Counted from the first letter of the stretch, positions 12,055 through 28,347 are shown. The stretch: 64,000 bases of DNA from Sipunculus nudus (GCA_026874595.1 CM049318.1:22977456-23041455); one strand, 5' to 3'. Made by a program: numbers and translations. The notes: generated from the letters alone by a model not told the origin.

Positions 12055-14795
12055 CTGAAACAAAGTAAATGCATCTTAACCAGGAGAACATGCGGAAATG
12101 ACACAATAGTTCCAAGGAATCATGTTTTGCTATTACCACGATAAATTCAGATTTCTCACCTGTGTCAGCCACGGTTTGCAATGTGGATGAAACAAAGAAA
12201 ATGCATCTTTGCCAGCAAACATACGACAATAACACAACAGTTCTAATGAATCATGTTTCGCTGTTGCAACGATCAAAAAGTAAATACATCTTTATTGCCA
12301 GAACATTTAAACAAAACAAGTGACCCATCGGTCACGACGCTCAGCTGACAAGTATGATATAATGGCTTAATTTTTACAAATGTTGTCTTATTTTCAAAAA
12401 ATGATTGCAAGTGTTGTTAACACTTTTGGGAGAGGCAGGAAGATTTGTATGCCTAAAGCACATGACTCGGTGGTCCAGGGCAAAATAGTGACACTAGACA
12501 TGACTGAACATTTTCTACTTTTCCAAACAGTGAAATTGAGGTTTCCAGAACACAGCTTGCAGAATATAGATGACCATGACTTAATTTATGTTTTTGGAAT
12601 TTTTTTTAGCTGATCTTAAAAGTACATTCTAGTTCCAGTGGTTAAGTTTTTTTGCCTTGATTTGGTATCACATTTTCAATTATTCTGGGGGTTTTATAAG
12701 CCCAATAGCTCGAAGAAAATTGGTGACAGAGACCTCATTTGAGGTTTCGAAGGAGACTTTTCATGGACCTCCCAGGGAGTCAAGTTAAAAAGTTCTAGGT
12801 AAAGTAGTTACTATTTGTCCCTTGTTAGCGGATGACTGCATATTTAAAAGTCCCAAAAATAGAGAATAAATTCTTAAAAATAAAAAAAAAAAATCTAGGA
12901 GATGCCACCAGTCTGCAGGAACTGATGAAACACTCCATGATCAATATGAATGCAAGAATCATGGTGATCAATGCATTACTTTTTCTGATACTGGAGCCTT
13001 TGTATCAAAGTTTTAAATATTCGAGGGGGGGGGGGTTACTTCTAAGCCCTATAGCTCAGAGGATATGGGTAACAGAGACTCAATTTAAGGTTTCTGAGGA
13101 GAATTTTTATGGGCCTAATAGGATGTCAAGTTAAAAGATTCCAGGTCCAGTGGTTACGCTTTATGCTCTGTTAACCGATGACCGCATCCTTAAAGGTCTC
13201 AAAAATAGAGAAAAAAATGTGGAAAAATTCAAAATAATCCAGGTGGCGCCACTTGCCTTCAGGAAATGATGTAACACCCCATGACCAATATGCATGCAAC
13301 GAATCGTGATGATCAATGCATTAGTTGTTAAGATACTTGAGCTTTTGTATCACATTTTTAAATATTCTGGGGAGTACTTCTGAGCCAAAAAAAATGGAAG
13401 GATATTGGTAGCGGAGACCTAATTTCAGGTTTCCCAGGAGATTTTTTACATACCACTAAGACTGCATAGGGATCATAATCCTACCCCTTACGGTTACGGT
13501 TTGTGCCCTGCTAAAGGACGGCCGGACGGCCAGAACGGAATGGCGACGGACAATGGCCCATCGCTATAGCTCAGCATGACTGAGAGTAAACTGATCTAAA
13601 ATAAACATGAAGGGAAATCGTGTTACCTAGCAGGAATGTGTATTCGAACGTCAAAATTGCAGGTAATAAGCCTATTCGTTCGGTGAATTACTGTATGTGG
13701 CTAAGCTTAAACATTTGTTTCTTTACCCTTCGTACGTCAGAAAAATCAAACACGAAATTTAACCTTTGAAGGAGAGAGACCTTAAAGATCATCGAATGAT
13801 TATGATATACGGAAGCAAAATCATGTTTCACTTATAAGAAGATCTGTGCTACAAGGAGGAGTTCGAGTTTATGCTTGGTACTTTAATAATAACTTAATAT
13901 CTGCGTTTACATGATATTACATTATATAAGTATTATTTTATACAATGTTATATATATAACTTATTCTATATAATGTGGGTGGGTGCCCAGTAAAAATGAT
14001 CTTAGCGAGGATGGAGCCACTGAGTGGAATATGTAGCCTGGCATTAATATGGACTTGCACAAAAAAATAATTTTTATTTTTCTTGGACATTTTCTATATC
14101 ATTGGATAGAGAAAAAGAAATTATGACTTACGACACCAAGATTTCAATATAATTATTATCAACAAGTAAGATATTTAAAAAAAGAAAGTATCTGAAACAT
14201 GCACTGTTTTTTTTACCTGCCTTAAATTATTACAGCATTGCATCATGATGTATCAGACTTGTACTTATTTTGTTTAAGGAATCATTAAATATATAATAAT
14301 TTAATTACTATTATTTTATATCGCTGTTCCAACGAGGAAACTGTATATAACCGTACCAGGTTGTATGTACACTAACAAATGATTTATATCGATAATCAGG
14401 TTATTTTGTCCGTAATCGGCCACTAATCCGCATCAGTTCGACTGTAATCCGCTTGAAAGGCAGTCTACAGTAGTGTGGTTCGGTTTACAGTAAATTACCG
14501 GTTCCCAGTGCATACACGCAGATCCATGTCTAGTCTGCACGAGGCTAATTTTGGTACCGTTTAACAAAATCTTTCATGCGAAATTTCACTTTCACCACCA
14601 ACCGAAATAAGATCAACAGACAGATGAGGACAGCAAACACACGTTTTATTGAATAAACCGATTTAGGCTTTTGTAAAGCTACCTACAGAGCGGACGTAAA
14701 GCATACTGTTTCCAGACATAAGCAAGCACATTTTGTTCAATCCTTATTTATATTTAGATACATTAGATACATATGTACGTAGTCATGATCAAAGG

Positions 14796-17065
14796 CAGTG
14801 GCGTACCGAAAGGGGGGGGGGAGCAGGGGCGGTCCGCCCCGGGAGGCACATTTTTTTAGGGGGCGGCATTTCGAGGAATTAGTAAATGAGTGTCGCAAGG
14901 AATTCCTCCAAAAATACAATTTTTTTCCTTTTTGTCCCATGTTCAAGTATTCCAGGGATTATTAACGGGACAATGGAACCTACCAAATAATTAGCGAATG
15001 ATTTGTACTTTTTTTTCATTTCTGGGATTTATTATAATCAGGTGCACAAGGAGTTCACAAATTGTACAAATTTGGCCTTTTAGTCCCATGTTCAAGTATT
15101 CTAGGGATTATAAACTGGACAATGGAACCTACTAAATAATTAGTGAACGTTATGTACATTTTTATGGGCTGCATTTCTGGGATTTAGTATAATCAGTGGC
15201 ATAAGGAGTTCTCAAAAAGTACAAACTTGGCCTTTTTTTCCAATGTTCTAGTATTCCAGGGATTATAAACTGGACAATTGAACCTACCAAATGATTAGAG
15301 AACGTTTTGTACATATTTTTTATGGGCGGCATTTCTGGGATTTAGTATAATCAGTGGCATAAGGAGTTCCTCAAATTCGGCCTTTTTGTCCCTTTTCAAG
15401 AATTTCAGGGATCAAACACTTGGCAGTGCAACCAACCAAATAATTTGCGGACAATTCTATACAGGCAACCTATACGCAAAAAGAAATACATATCTGTAGT
15501 TATTCCTTGTTAGATATGTGGTCTTGCAAAGTCAGAACGCCATCGATAAACTGACCAATCATGCAAAAAGCCTGCATTTCAGGGCGGTCGTCGTTGACAG
15601 AAATCAGTAGCAGCACCTGATAACCACCAGGGAAAAACCCTGCCAGAAGACCAATGGCCCCCGGTGGTGGGGGTTAGGTGTCTGTCATACATATTGTGCG
15701 AAAAATATTTTGACGAATTGTGTTGCTCTTTCATTGGAAAGTATTTAGAATTTCTATTCTTGAACCCTTGAATTCCCGAAATTCCAGGATATTTAAACAG
15801 CCTGAAACAACTTGAAACGCCCATTTTTCCACGATTCTTCATACTCTAAAACCAGTCTTAACTACAGACGTTTACACTATAATGAGTACTACCTATAAAT
15901 GCATGTGTCTTTTGATTTTCAAATATGGCCTGCCTGATCTTTTATGTAACGTGAATAAAAACAATAAACACCCAGCCCTATGTAAGAATTATTTAACTTT
16001 AAATAAAATTCTATTATAACTGTCCGGCGGGATGAATCCGCCTGGCCACTTAGTCAATATTCAATATACGTATCAAGTATCCGTTTTAACTTTTAGAGAT
16101 CAAAACTTAAATTAAAGATATATTTACCAGTACTGTAAATTCTGTAATTAACAGTTTAATTATCCACTACCTACAGACAATTGTTGTATATTGTGACAAA
16201 TCATTTGAAATTAAATTATATATATATTTAAATTATATCATTACTTGAAATTTATTTAGATACTTTATTGAATAACAAATAGTAAAAGTTCATAAATAAA
16301 ACCTCGTAAAGTGCATAATCACTATAATTCTGAAATGATTTTTATGTAGCCTTGAAATAAAGTATGCTTTTAACTTGGAGGATTTTTTAATTAAACAAAG
16401 TCAGTTGATCCAAACAGTGGATTTTTTATGTGAAAATATTAAACATGCCCTGCCTACATATATCGGCTAAACTCATGAATTGCGCTTTTTTAGTAAAGAC
16501 TAAGGTGCCTTGCATGCAGCAGTACCATGAATATGTCAATAGCTCTATTAGGTGTACCTGCTGTCATATGCATTAACAAGAGGTGGAGTTATAAATGTGA
16601 CAAGGTATTTGTATACGTTGAGAATGGAATAACACTCACAAAATAAAGTTTTTGTCCCAAGCTGAGTATAAAGTAATCATGAATCGTGTTTACATGAATG
16701 ATGAAAGTTTAATTTCACACATATGTGTATCCTGTAAATTGTTTATTGTTACAGTTTATTCGTTTTTTTTTCTTAGTTTATTCTTTTTTTTTTTCTTTCT
16801 GTTCACTTCATGATGAAATATAATTGTTTGAACTTCGAGCGATCTTTTGATTTACATAAGCAAAGAGATGTCTGCTCTTTAATATGTGGCGGAAGAATTC
16901 CCTGCCAGTGAATCCATATGATTGTGTTGTGGTCAAATGCAAGCCTGTAACAAGGACATTTGACACGATATATTTCAATATGTTTTCCAGGTTTGTAATG
17001 TTTTGTTAGAGGGGCGGCGATTTCTAAAAACGCCCCGGGCGGCAATGAGGATAGGTACGCCGCTG
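14796..17065. mobile_element. Non-autonomous hAT-like DNA transposon, unit 2
   Basis: Same element at the same place in the unit with identical inverted ends and target duplications, so it was carried along by unit amplification and is not a new insertion. A poly-T run near 16785 is two bases longer than in unit 1. Confidence 0.75.
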
Positions 17066-18139
17066 ATCAATGGGTCGGGGGCGGAAAGCGATCGAAGTTT
17101 TAGTCTCAAGGTTTAAGACTTTGACCACTTAATATTTTTTGTTATTAATATTATTCTGCAAAATGGATGAACTCGATAAATAAAACGCAGAATAAACCGT
17201 ATATCCTTAATCCATTATAGCCTAAATAACTCCCGTTATTCGGATAAAATATCTAGATGCCTACCCATAAGAGTTACACTTTTGCAAAGATTCAAATCCT
17301 CGTCTCTGTTTAAAGTAGACAGTCTGTCATGGGAACTCGAGATAACTAACCCTACATCATTTTAGGGGGCGGATCCAGGATTCTGAAAATTAGGGGTCCA
17401 ACGGAGCAGGACTAAAGAAAAATATTTAATTTTTCATTAAAGCCGTCAGATGGCTGCCAAAGTTTTTTCTATTGGGGTAGAAAGGAAAACCTTCAGCCAT
17501 GTTTATGTTTAAAAATTCGGACATATGGAGGATGACTGGAGGGGCGAAGGCAGGCGGGATGGGGACAAAACCATTATGACTGACCCTATCACAAATACAA
17601 GGCCCACTGCGCATATGCATCGGTCGCTTGGCCATGCCTTTAGGGTCCTTGGTTTGACACCACAATCTTCCTCAGCGATTTTGTTATGTTGGATAAGTGT
17701 TCGCATTATAATACTGATTTATTTATATATTTCCCTGTGAGCAGCTATCCAAAAGATATTTTTAACTTAACCTATCCTAAGAAACGAATTGCTAAAACAG
17801 CCCGAATTTTCGGGTTGACATAATCCTTTATTGATATTTAGAGGAAAAAGCAATTGATGATCGGGATCATTATAATCTGTTGCCAAGGATTTAAAACAAT
17901 ATGTCATTGAAGACATATACATACTCTTTGTTTCGCCAACTCAATACATATAGCTTGTATTTGTAGACTTTTATCATACAAGATAATGCAATAATATTAA
18001 ATGTTCTGAACATTTCACGTTACAGTTCTGTACAATGTTCGATGCTCGATCCTATTGTATAATTCAGTTCTATAGTTATGAAGCTTATATCTGAAACTGC
18101 GATATGAAGGTTTATTATAAAATAGATAAGCTCGCTGCA

Positions 18140-20452
18140 CTAAACTGAGGTACTTATAGAAGTACTTTGCGTGTATTTGTTGATGAGTTCTTCACAGGCA
18201 TCCTTATCTGATAATGTGTCCCATGGATTAAGGAGTAATACCTTCTTCTTTCGAGTTTTTGTTTGATCACAAAGATCTGTCAGAACTCCATGCATAATCC
18301 CTGTTGACCTAAGACGTCGGTATCGTGCATCATCTGTAGGAATAAGACATATGTTTATAAAACAGTCGTTTATAAGTCCAATAACAAGTACAGGTGCTAC
18401 GTGATATTATGTTTAAAGTACTAATAAAAGTAGTAATGATTTTATTTTTATTTTGATCAGGATTATATACGTGTGTATTTGTATACGTGTGTAAACGACA
18501 AAAATCTAACGAGGTGCTTAACTCTTAGTTACTTACATTTATTTATATACAATAGGCCTTCAAGAAATTCGAATAAATAGTTAGTAACCGTAATTTCTTT
18601 ATTATGATTTCCATATTTAGTAGTTATTGTATGAGCTACTTTGCATAGACGTCCCAGAGAGGAAAACCCTGGAAATTTATCAGAACCTCAACAGACCCCA
18701 TCAGAAATAGTAAAAAGGAGCCGGGTGTATAAATAAAGACAACAGTATCCATTGAACAAGGTGTTTTCAAGTCTTAGAATAGTGTCGAACAAGTCGTATT
18801 ATAAGTTAATTATAAAATATCAGTTTACTCACATTTACTTCCTGCATACATAAGTACAATGGCAGACACCAGAGCAGCAAACCACGAGCCTACTTCCCTG
18901 AACACTTTACCAGATGGACCGCTTATTGTGTCGACGGGCGCATAAAGCGCTGCAACATCTGTCTTCTTCTGATTTAAATCAGGTAAAATTCCGACACTAA
19001 TGGCGGTCTGACATCTGTTTTGCTTGGACATGGTTTTTCGGTCAGCGGTAAAGACTGTGCAAGAATTGACAAGTTCTGTCCATGGTTCGCTTCCGAGTAT
19101 CTCTCCTTCTTTGGGGAAATCAATAATTATAACAATATCTGGAATTTTCTTCTTGATTTGTTTTATCCTCTCCAAAAAATATTTATGATTATCTGAAGCT
19201 GAATTGTCAAATGTGTTCCACGTGGAGTTGATGAAATCTAAAACGTTGAGTTTTAGATTACCAGGATTAATATTTAATATTCGTTGGAACAGTTCATTGT
19301 GAAATCTTATGCCAGATCCTATTCTAAGTTCCTCTTCATAAACTTGTTTTGTCTGAGTAGAAGACAAGACCTGGAGGTGTATGTATGTTCCACCCACATT
19401 AAGCCTTATCCTTTTTAAATTATTCTCTATGTCACTGTATATCTCAGCAGACTCGGCTGTTTCCTATAACAGAACACATGGCTAATATGATAAATCAATT
19501 AACCACACAATAACACCTCAATCATAACTAGCAAATTCAGTATTTGATAAATATATCAAAAAGCATTATTAAATTACAAAATTGAATCATATTTTGGAAA
19601 GTAGGAAGTGTGTGAAATATAAACATTATCATACGCCAATATAATCAACCTCTTTTCCAGCTTCCGTCCCATTTAAAGCTTGTTGATCAGCATATCTGGA
19701 AGTGAAACGTAATATAAGCGTAGTTGTACGCACAGACCCGTCCAACATATTGTCATGAATACGATATCCACTTAATTGGACCACTCTCTGTTATATGAAA
19801 TTGGGCATTCCTCTTATTTGAAATGTTTATAACTAATACACACTATCTACCACTTTTTAGTTGTCAGAAGTAAATTAAACGAACTCCCAAAGGCCGTCTC
19901 ACCTGTGACGCGGAATGATGCTTGACTGTTCAGCATTGCATTCAGGAATCGTCAACGGGTCCCTCTCGGCGGGCATAGTGATTATAGTTGCGGTATCTTC
20001 CAGATGTATCGTCTGACTGTAAAAGAAACATTTCATATTTTACCAGGCAGGACCATCGTTGAACTGTGTGCAAATAAGCTAGTAATTACCTTTGCCGCTA
20101 TAGAATGCAGGTTTACAAATTTGGATCGTGTTGCTATTCCATTAAATAGCTAGGTCTGGTGCCACATTATTTTTAATAAACCAACATACATTGGAAAATA
20201 AGATCAATGCAAAATGAATACTAGTATTTGTTCTATAAATTCTACCAGTGACTCTTGATTATGGGATATGTTCTGTATTGGGTCTCTATGTATAATGGCA
20301 TTTGCTGTTAATGTGTCACCTGTCACCAGGGCTAAAATCCCGATTAAAAGTTTGAGGGTTCGATTATAGACACTATAAGATTACACATACTTTTATTTGT
20401 TCAATTTTTTTACTTAATCTGTTGATACTTATTTGCAGAGTAACAATGATGA

Positions 20453-20499
<47 letters not shown>

Positions 20500-22260
20500 T
20501 TTGTGTGTGATGTTTGTGTGTTACCCATGGGTACTGGAGGGCTTGTTTTCTGCAGCTTCCTGTGATAATGCAGGCAGACCTGCCACGGCCTCGTCCCGTA
20601 GCTCACGGGGAGGCATTTCTTGACTATACGCACACGAAACATATAGGATTATTATAGGATATATTCATCATGCACCTAATATACACAATGATTCGTATGC
20701 TATAGACAAGCCAGTTTGTACGGTATTTCATCTGGTTACACGGCAATATGCGTATATCAAACCAAGACAATAAATCTACTGTAAACATTAAGAAAGTTGT
20801 GATCAATACACGGTCCCTATCGACGGGCATGGTGTTTATTCTAATTGCGATATCTTCCACATGTTTCGTTTGACAGTAATAGGAAACGTTCCATATTATA
20901 CCAGGCAGGACCATCTTTGATCTCTGTGCAAATGTGGCAAGTAATTACCATTGCCGATAAGGAATGCAGGTTTATAACATTGGTTCGTTTTGTTATTTTG
21001 TTACATAATCAGTTCTTGTGCCATTTTTCTTTATTTTTAATAAACCGAAATACATAAGAAAATAAGACCAATGATGATGAATATTTGTTTTAAAAATTCC
21101 GACGGTGACTCCTGAATATGGGAAATGTTTTGTATTTGGACTTTATGTATAACGATATCTACTCTTAATGAGAGTCACCTCTCTACCACGGGCTAAAATC
21201 AAGACTAAAAGTTTGATGTTTCAATCAAGACTAAGATTAAGAAGACACCTACACATATCTGTTCATTGATCTTTCTACTTATTCTGCTGATAATTATGTG
21301 CAGTGTAAAACTTGTTCAATGATCCATTGCATAAAACGAGCGCTATATAAATAATGCATTTTCATATATATATATATATATGTATTTGTGTGTTACCCTT
21401 GGGTATTGGTGAGATTGTTCTCTGTAGCTTCCTGTGATGATGCAAGTAGACCTTCCTCGGCCTCCTCCGTTGGCTCATGGGGATGAGTTACTTGACTATA
21501 AGTGCACGAAACATCATGATAAGATAAATTCATCATGCACATAAATATACAGGAAATCGTATGCTCTTGACAAGCCAGCTTATCCGGGTTTTTATCTGGT
21601 CAAACGGCCATCTACGAAACATATCAAACCAAGACAATAAATCTACATTAATCATTCAGAAAATTATGAGGAATACATAATTACCGAAAGACTATAATAA
21701 ACACACATGAGAAAAAAAAAACAGAATTACAATATAAAAGTATGCTGGATTACGAGTAAGAATTAATAATATGTAGGTAGAACAGTTCAGATGAGATTTA
21801 AAAAATCCGGCCAAATAAATCAATCATGGCTTAGTGGTGTAAGATATCAGAATATCACACAAAAATGAATGATAGTTCATTCACCATAAATACATATATA
21901 AACCAAATTTATTTTCTACGTAGACATACCTTGAATCATTTTCTCGTTTTCTTATCTTGTTTTTGAGCCAGTGAAAGATTACAGCACATACAATTAACAC
22001 TGTAAGAACAACTGATGCAGCCAGGACATAGATGACCCAGTTATCTATGACATCCGGGGATATGTCTAATGGAAAGAAAATACATTTAACCATTATAATG
22101 GTTCCTTTATAATACTTCAAAACACAATGTCCTAAATAACCTGTGCTCCACCCAATTTGAAGGATATGACTATAACAGAATAGTTCCAATGAATAATGTT
22201 TCGCTATTACCACGATCAATAAAGATTTCTCACCTGGGTCAGCTACGGTTGGCAATGTTG
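18140..22260 (-). CDS. Receptor tail gene copy, unit 2 (TM plus cytoplasmic exons, no ectodomain)
   Basis: Exons on the minus strand: 22234-22260, 21930-22065 (transmembrane), 21397-21495 (E_B), 20525-20623 (E_A), 19903-20016 (Q_A), 19650-19695, 18833-19463 (main) and 18333-18140 (terminal). The main exon translates identically to those of units 1, 3 and 4. No disabling change was seen in any exon. The (AT)n tract in the intron after E_A is longer than in the neighbouring units. Upstream, the copy meets intergenic sequence at 24067 and lacks lectin exons. Confidence 0.72.
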
Positions 22261-25000
22261 CTGAAACAAAGTAAATGCATCTTAACCAGGAGAACATGCG
22301 GAAATGACACAATAGTTCCAAGGAATCATGTTTTGCTATTACCACGATAAATTCAGATTTCTCACCTGTGTCAGCCACGGTTTGCAATGTGGATGAAACA
22401 AAGAAAATGCATCTTTGCCAGCAAACATACGACAATAACACAACAGTTCTAATGAATCATGTTTCGCTGTTGCAACGATCAAAAAGTAAATACATCTTTA
22501 TTGCCAGAACATTTAAACAAAACAAGTGACCCATCGGTCACGACGCTCAGCTGACAAGTATGATATAATGGCTTAATTTTTACAAATGTTGTCTTATTTT
22601 CAAAAAATGATTGCAAGTGTTGTTAACACTTTTGGGAGAGGCAGGAAGATTTGTATGCCTAAAGCACATGACTCGGTGGTCCAGGGCAAAATAGTGACAC
22701 TAGACATGACTGAACATTTTCTACTTTTCCAAACAGTGAAATTGAGGTTTCCAGAACACAGCTTGCAGAATATAGATGACCATGACTTAATTTATGTTTT
22801 TGGAATTTTTTTTAGCTGATCTTAAAAGTACATTCTAGTTCCAGTGGTTAAGTTTTTTTGCCTTGATTTGGTATCACATTTTCAATTATTCTGGGGGTTT
22901 TATAAGCCCAATAGCTCGAAGAAAATTGGTGACAGAGACCTCATTTGAGGTTTCGAAGGAGACTTTTCATGGACCTCCCAGGGAGTCAAGTTAAAAAGTT
23001 CTAGGTAAAGTAGTTACTATTTGTCCCTTGTTAGCGGATGACTGCATATTTAAAAGTCCCAAAAATAGAGAATAAATTCTTAAAAATTAAAAAAAAAAAT
23101 CTAGGAGATGCCACCAGTCTGCAGGAACTGATGAAACACTCCATGATCAATATGAATGCAAGAATCATGGTGATCAATGCATTACTTTTTCTGATACTGG
23201 AGCCTTTGTATCAAAGTTTTAAATATTCGAGGGGGGGGGGGTTACTTCTAAGCCCTATAGCTCAGAGGATATGGGTAACAGAGACTCAATTTAAGGTGTC
23301 TGAGGAGAATTTTTATGGGCCTAATAGGATGTCAAGTTAAAAGATTCCAGGTCCAGTGGTTACGCTTTATGCTCTGTTAACCGATGACCGCATCCTTAAA
23401 GGTCTCAAAAATAGAGAAAAAAATGTGGAAAAATTCAAAATAATCCAGGTGGCGCCACTTGCCTTCAGGAAATGATGTAACACCCCATGACCAATATGCA
23501 TGCAACGAATCGTGATGATCAATGCATTAGTTGTTAAGATACTTGAGCTTTTGTATCACATTTTTAAATATTCTGGGGAGTACTTCTGAGCCAAAAAAAA
23601 TGGAAGGATATTGGTAGCGGAGACCTAATTTCAGGTTTCCCAGGAGATTTTTTACATACCACTAAGACTGCATAGGGATCATAATCCTACCCCTTACGGT
23701 TACGGTTTGTGCCCTGCTAAAGGACGGCCGGACGGCCAGAACGGAATGGCGACGGACAATGGCCCATCGCTATAGCTCAGCATGACTGAGAGTAAACTGA
23801 TCTAAAATAAACATGAAGGGAAATCGTGTTACCTAGCAGGAATGTGTATTCGAACGTCAAAATTGCAGGTAATAAGCCTATTCGTTCGGTGAATTACTGT
23901 ATGTGGCTAAGCTTAAACATTTGTTTCTTTACCCTTCGTACGTCAGAAAAATCAAACACGAAATTTAACCTTTGAAGGAGAGAGACCTTAAAGATCATCG
24001 AATGATTATGATATACGGAAGCAAAATCATGTTTCACTTATAAGAAGATCTGTGCTACAAGGAGGAGTTCGAGTTTATGCTTGGTACTTTAATAATAATT
24101 TAATATCTGCGTTTACATGATATTACATTATATAAGTATTATTTTATACAATGTTATATATATAACTTATTCTATATAATGTGGGTGGGTGCCCAGTAAA
24201 AATGATCTTAGCGAGGATGGAGCCACTGAGTGGAATATGTAGCCTGGCATTAATATGGACTTGCACAAAAAAATAATTTTTATTTTTCTTGGACATTTTC
24301 TATATCATTGGATAGAGAAAAAGAAATTATGACTTACGACACCAAGATTTCAATATAATTATTATCAACAAGTAAGATATTTAAAAAAAGAAAGTATCTG
24401 AAACATGCACTGTTTTTTTTACCTGCCTTAAATTATTACAGCATTGCATCATGATGTATCAGACTTGTACTTATTTTGTTTAAGGAATCATTAAATATAT
24501 AATAATTTAATTACTATTATTTTATATCGCTGTTCCAACGAGGAAACTGTATATAACCGTACCAGGTTGTATGTACACTAACAAATGATTTATATCGATA
24601 ATCAGGTTATTTTGTCCGTAATCGGCCACTAATCCGCATCAGTTCGACTGTAATCCGCTTGAAAGGCAGTCTACAGTAGTGTGGTTCGGTTTACAGTAAA
24701 TTACCGGTTCCAAGTGCATACACGCAGATCCATGTCTAGTCTGCACGAGGCTAATTTTGGTACCGTTTAACAAAATCTTTCATTCGAAATTTCGTTTCAC
24801 CACCAACCGAAATAAGATCAACAGACAGATGAGGACAGCAAACACACGTTTTATTGAATAAACCGATTTAGGCTTTTGTAAAGCTACCTACAGAGCGGAC
24901 GTAAAGCATACTGTTTCCAGACATAAGCAAGCACATTTTGTTCAATCCTTATTTATATTTAGATACATTAGATACATATGTACGTAGTCATGATCAAAGG

Positions 25001-27273
25001 CAGTGGCGTACCGAAAGGGGGGGGGGGGGGGAGCAGGGGCGGTCCGCCCCGGGAGGCACATTTTTTTAGGGGGCGGCATTTCGAGGAATTAGTAAATGAG
25101 TGTCGCAAGGAATTCCTCCAAAAATACAATTTTTTTCCTTTTTGTCCCATGTTCAAGTATTCCAGGGATTATTAACGGGACAATGGAACCTACCAAATAA
25201 TTAGCGAATGATTTGTACTTTTTTTTCTTTTCTGGGATTTATTATAATCAGGTGCACAAGGAGTTCACAAATTGTACAAATTTGGCCTTTTAGTCCCATG
25301 TTCAAGTATTCTAGGGATTATAAACTGGACAATGGAACCTACTAAATAATTAGTGAACGTTATGTACATTTTTATGGGCTGCATTTCTGGGATTTAGTAT
25401 AATCAGTGGCATAAGGAGTTCTCAAAAAGTACAAACTTGGCCTTTTTTTCCAATGTTCTAGTATTCCAGGGATTATAAACTGGACAATTGAACCTACCAA
25501 ATGATTAGAGAACGTTTTGTACATATTTTTTATGGGCGGCATTTCTGGGATTTAGTATAATCAGTGGCATAAGGAGTTCCTCAAATTCGGCCTTTTTGTC
25601 CCTTTTCAAGAATTTCAGGGATCAAACACTTGGCAGTGCAACCAACCAAATAATTTGCGGACAATTCTATACAGGCAACCTATACGCAAAAAGAAATACA
25701 TATCTGTAGTTATTCCTTGTTAGATATGTGGTCTTGCAAAGTCAGAACGCCATCGATAAACTGACCAATCATGCAAAAAGCCTGCATTTCAGGGCGGTCG
25801 TCGTTGACAGAAATCAGTAGCAGCACCTGATAACCACCAGGGAAAAACCCTGCCAGAAGACCAATGGCCCCCGGTGGTGGGGGTTAGGTGTCTGTCATAC
25901 ATATTGTGCGAAAAATATTTTGACGAATTGTGTTGCTCTTTCATTGGAAAGTATTTAGAATTTCTATTCTTGAACCCTTGAATTCCCGAAATTCCAGGAT
26001 ATTTAAACAGCCTGAAACAACTTGAAACGCCCATTTTTCCACGATTCTTCATACTCTAAAACCAGTCTTAACTACAGACGTTTACACTATAATGAGTACT
26101 ACCTATAAATGCATGTGTCTTTTGATTTTCAAATATGGCCTGCCTGATCTTTTATGTAACGTGAATAAAAACAATAAACACCCAGCCCTATGTAAGAATT
26201 ATTTAACTTTAAATAAAATTCTATTATAACTGTCCGGCGGGATGAATCCGCCTGGCCACTTAGTCAATATTCAATATACGTATCAAGTATCCGTTTTAAC
26301 TTTTAGAGATCAAAACTTAAATTAAAGATATATTTACCAGTACTGTAAATTCTGTAATTAACAGTTTAATTATCCACTACCTACAGACAATTGTTGTATA
26401 TTGTGACAAATCATTTGAAATTAAATTATATATATATTTAAATTATATCATTACTTGAAATTTATTTAGATACTTTATTGAATAACAAATAGTAAAAGTT
26501 CATAAATAAAACCTCGTAAAGTGCATAATCACTATAATTCTGAAATGATTTTTATGTAGCCTTGAAATAAAGTATGCTTTTAACTTGGAGGATTTTTTAA
26601 TTAAACAAAGTCAGTTGGTCCAAACAGTGGATTTTTTATGTGAAAATATTAAACATGCCCTGCCTACATATATCGGCTAAACTCATGAATTGCGCTTTTT
26701 TAGTAAAGACTAAGGTGCCTTGCATGCAGCAGTACCATGAATATGTCAATAGCTCTATTAGGTGTACCTGCTGTCATATGCATTAACAAGAGGTGGAGTT
26801 ATAAATGTGACAAGGTATTTGTATACGTTGAGAATGGAATAACACTCACAAAATAAAGTTTTTGTCCCAAGCTGAGTATAAAGTAATCATGAATCGTGTT
26901 TACATGAATGATGAAAGTTTAATTTCACACATATGTGTATCCTGTAAATTGTTTATTGTTACAGTTTATTCGTTTTTTTTTCTTAGTTTATTCTTTTTTT
27001 TTCTTTCTGTTCACTTCATGATGAAATATAATTGTTTGAACTTCGAGCGATCTTTTGATTTACATAAGCAAAGAGATGTCTGCTCTTTAATATGTGGCGG
27101 AAGAATTCCCTGCCAGTGAATCCATATGATTGTGTTGTGGTCAAATGCAAGCCTGTAACAAGGACATTTGACACGATATATTTCAATATGTTTTCCAGGT
27201 TTGTAATGTTTTGTTAGAGGGGCGGCGATTTCTAAAAACGCCCCGGGCGGCAATGAGGATAGGTACGCCGCTG
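25001..27273. mobile_element. Non-autonomous hAT-like DNA transposon, unit 3
   Basis: Same element and flanks as in the other units. The poly-G run just inside the left end is longer here and in unit 4 than in units 1 and 2. Confidence 0.75.
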
Positions 27274-28347
27274 ATCAATGGGTCGGGGGCGGAAAGCGAT
27301 CGAAGTTTTAGTCTCAAGGTTTAAGACTTTGACCACTTAATATTTTTTGTTATTAATATTATTCTGCAAAATGGATGAACTCGATAAATAAAACGCAGAA
27401 TAAACCGTATATCCTTAATCCATTATAGCCTAAATAACTCCCGTTATTCGGATAAAATATCTAGATGCCTACCCATAAGAGTTACACTTTTGCAAAGATT
27501 CAAATCCTCGTCTCTGTTTAAAGTAGACAGTCTGTCATGGGAACTCGAGATAACTAACCCTACATCATTTTAGGGGGCGGATCCAGGATTCTGAAAATTA
27601 GGGGTCCAACGGAGCAGGACTAAAGAAAAATATTTAATTTTTCATTAAAGCCGTCAGATGGCTGCCAAAGTTTTTTCTATTGGGGTAGAAAGGAAAACCT
27701 TCAGCCATGTTTATGTTTAAAAATTCGGACATATGGAGGATGACTGGAGGGGCGAAGGCAGGCGGGATGGGGACAAAACCATTATGACTGACCCTATCAC
27801 AAATACAAGGCCCACTGCGCGTATGCATCGGTCGCTTGGCCATGCCTTTAGGGTCCTTGGTTTGACACCACAATCTTCCTCAGCGATTTTGTTATGTTGG
27901 ATAAGTGTTCGCATTATAATACTGATTTATTTATATATTTCCCTGTGAGCAGCTATCCAAAAGATATTTTTAACTTAACCTATCCTAAGAAACGAATTGC
28001 TAAAACAGCCCGAATTTTCGGGTTGACATAATCCTTTATTGATATTTAGAGGAAAAAGCAATTGATGATCGGGATCATTATAATCTGTTGCCAAGGATTT
28101 AAAACAATATGTCATTGAAGACATATACATACTCTTTGTTTCGCCAACTCAATACATATAGCTTGTATTTGTAGACTTTTATCATACAAGATAATGCAAT
28201 AATATTAAATGTTCTGAACATTTCACGTTACAGTTCTGTACAATGTTCGATGCTCGATCCTATTGTATAATTCAGTTCTATAGTTATGAAGCTTATATCT
28301 GAAACTGCGATATGAAGGTTTATTATAAAATAGATAAGCTCGCTGCA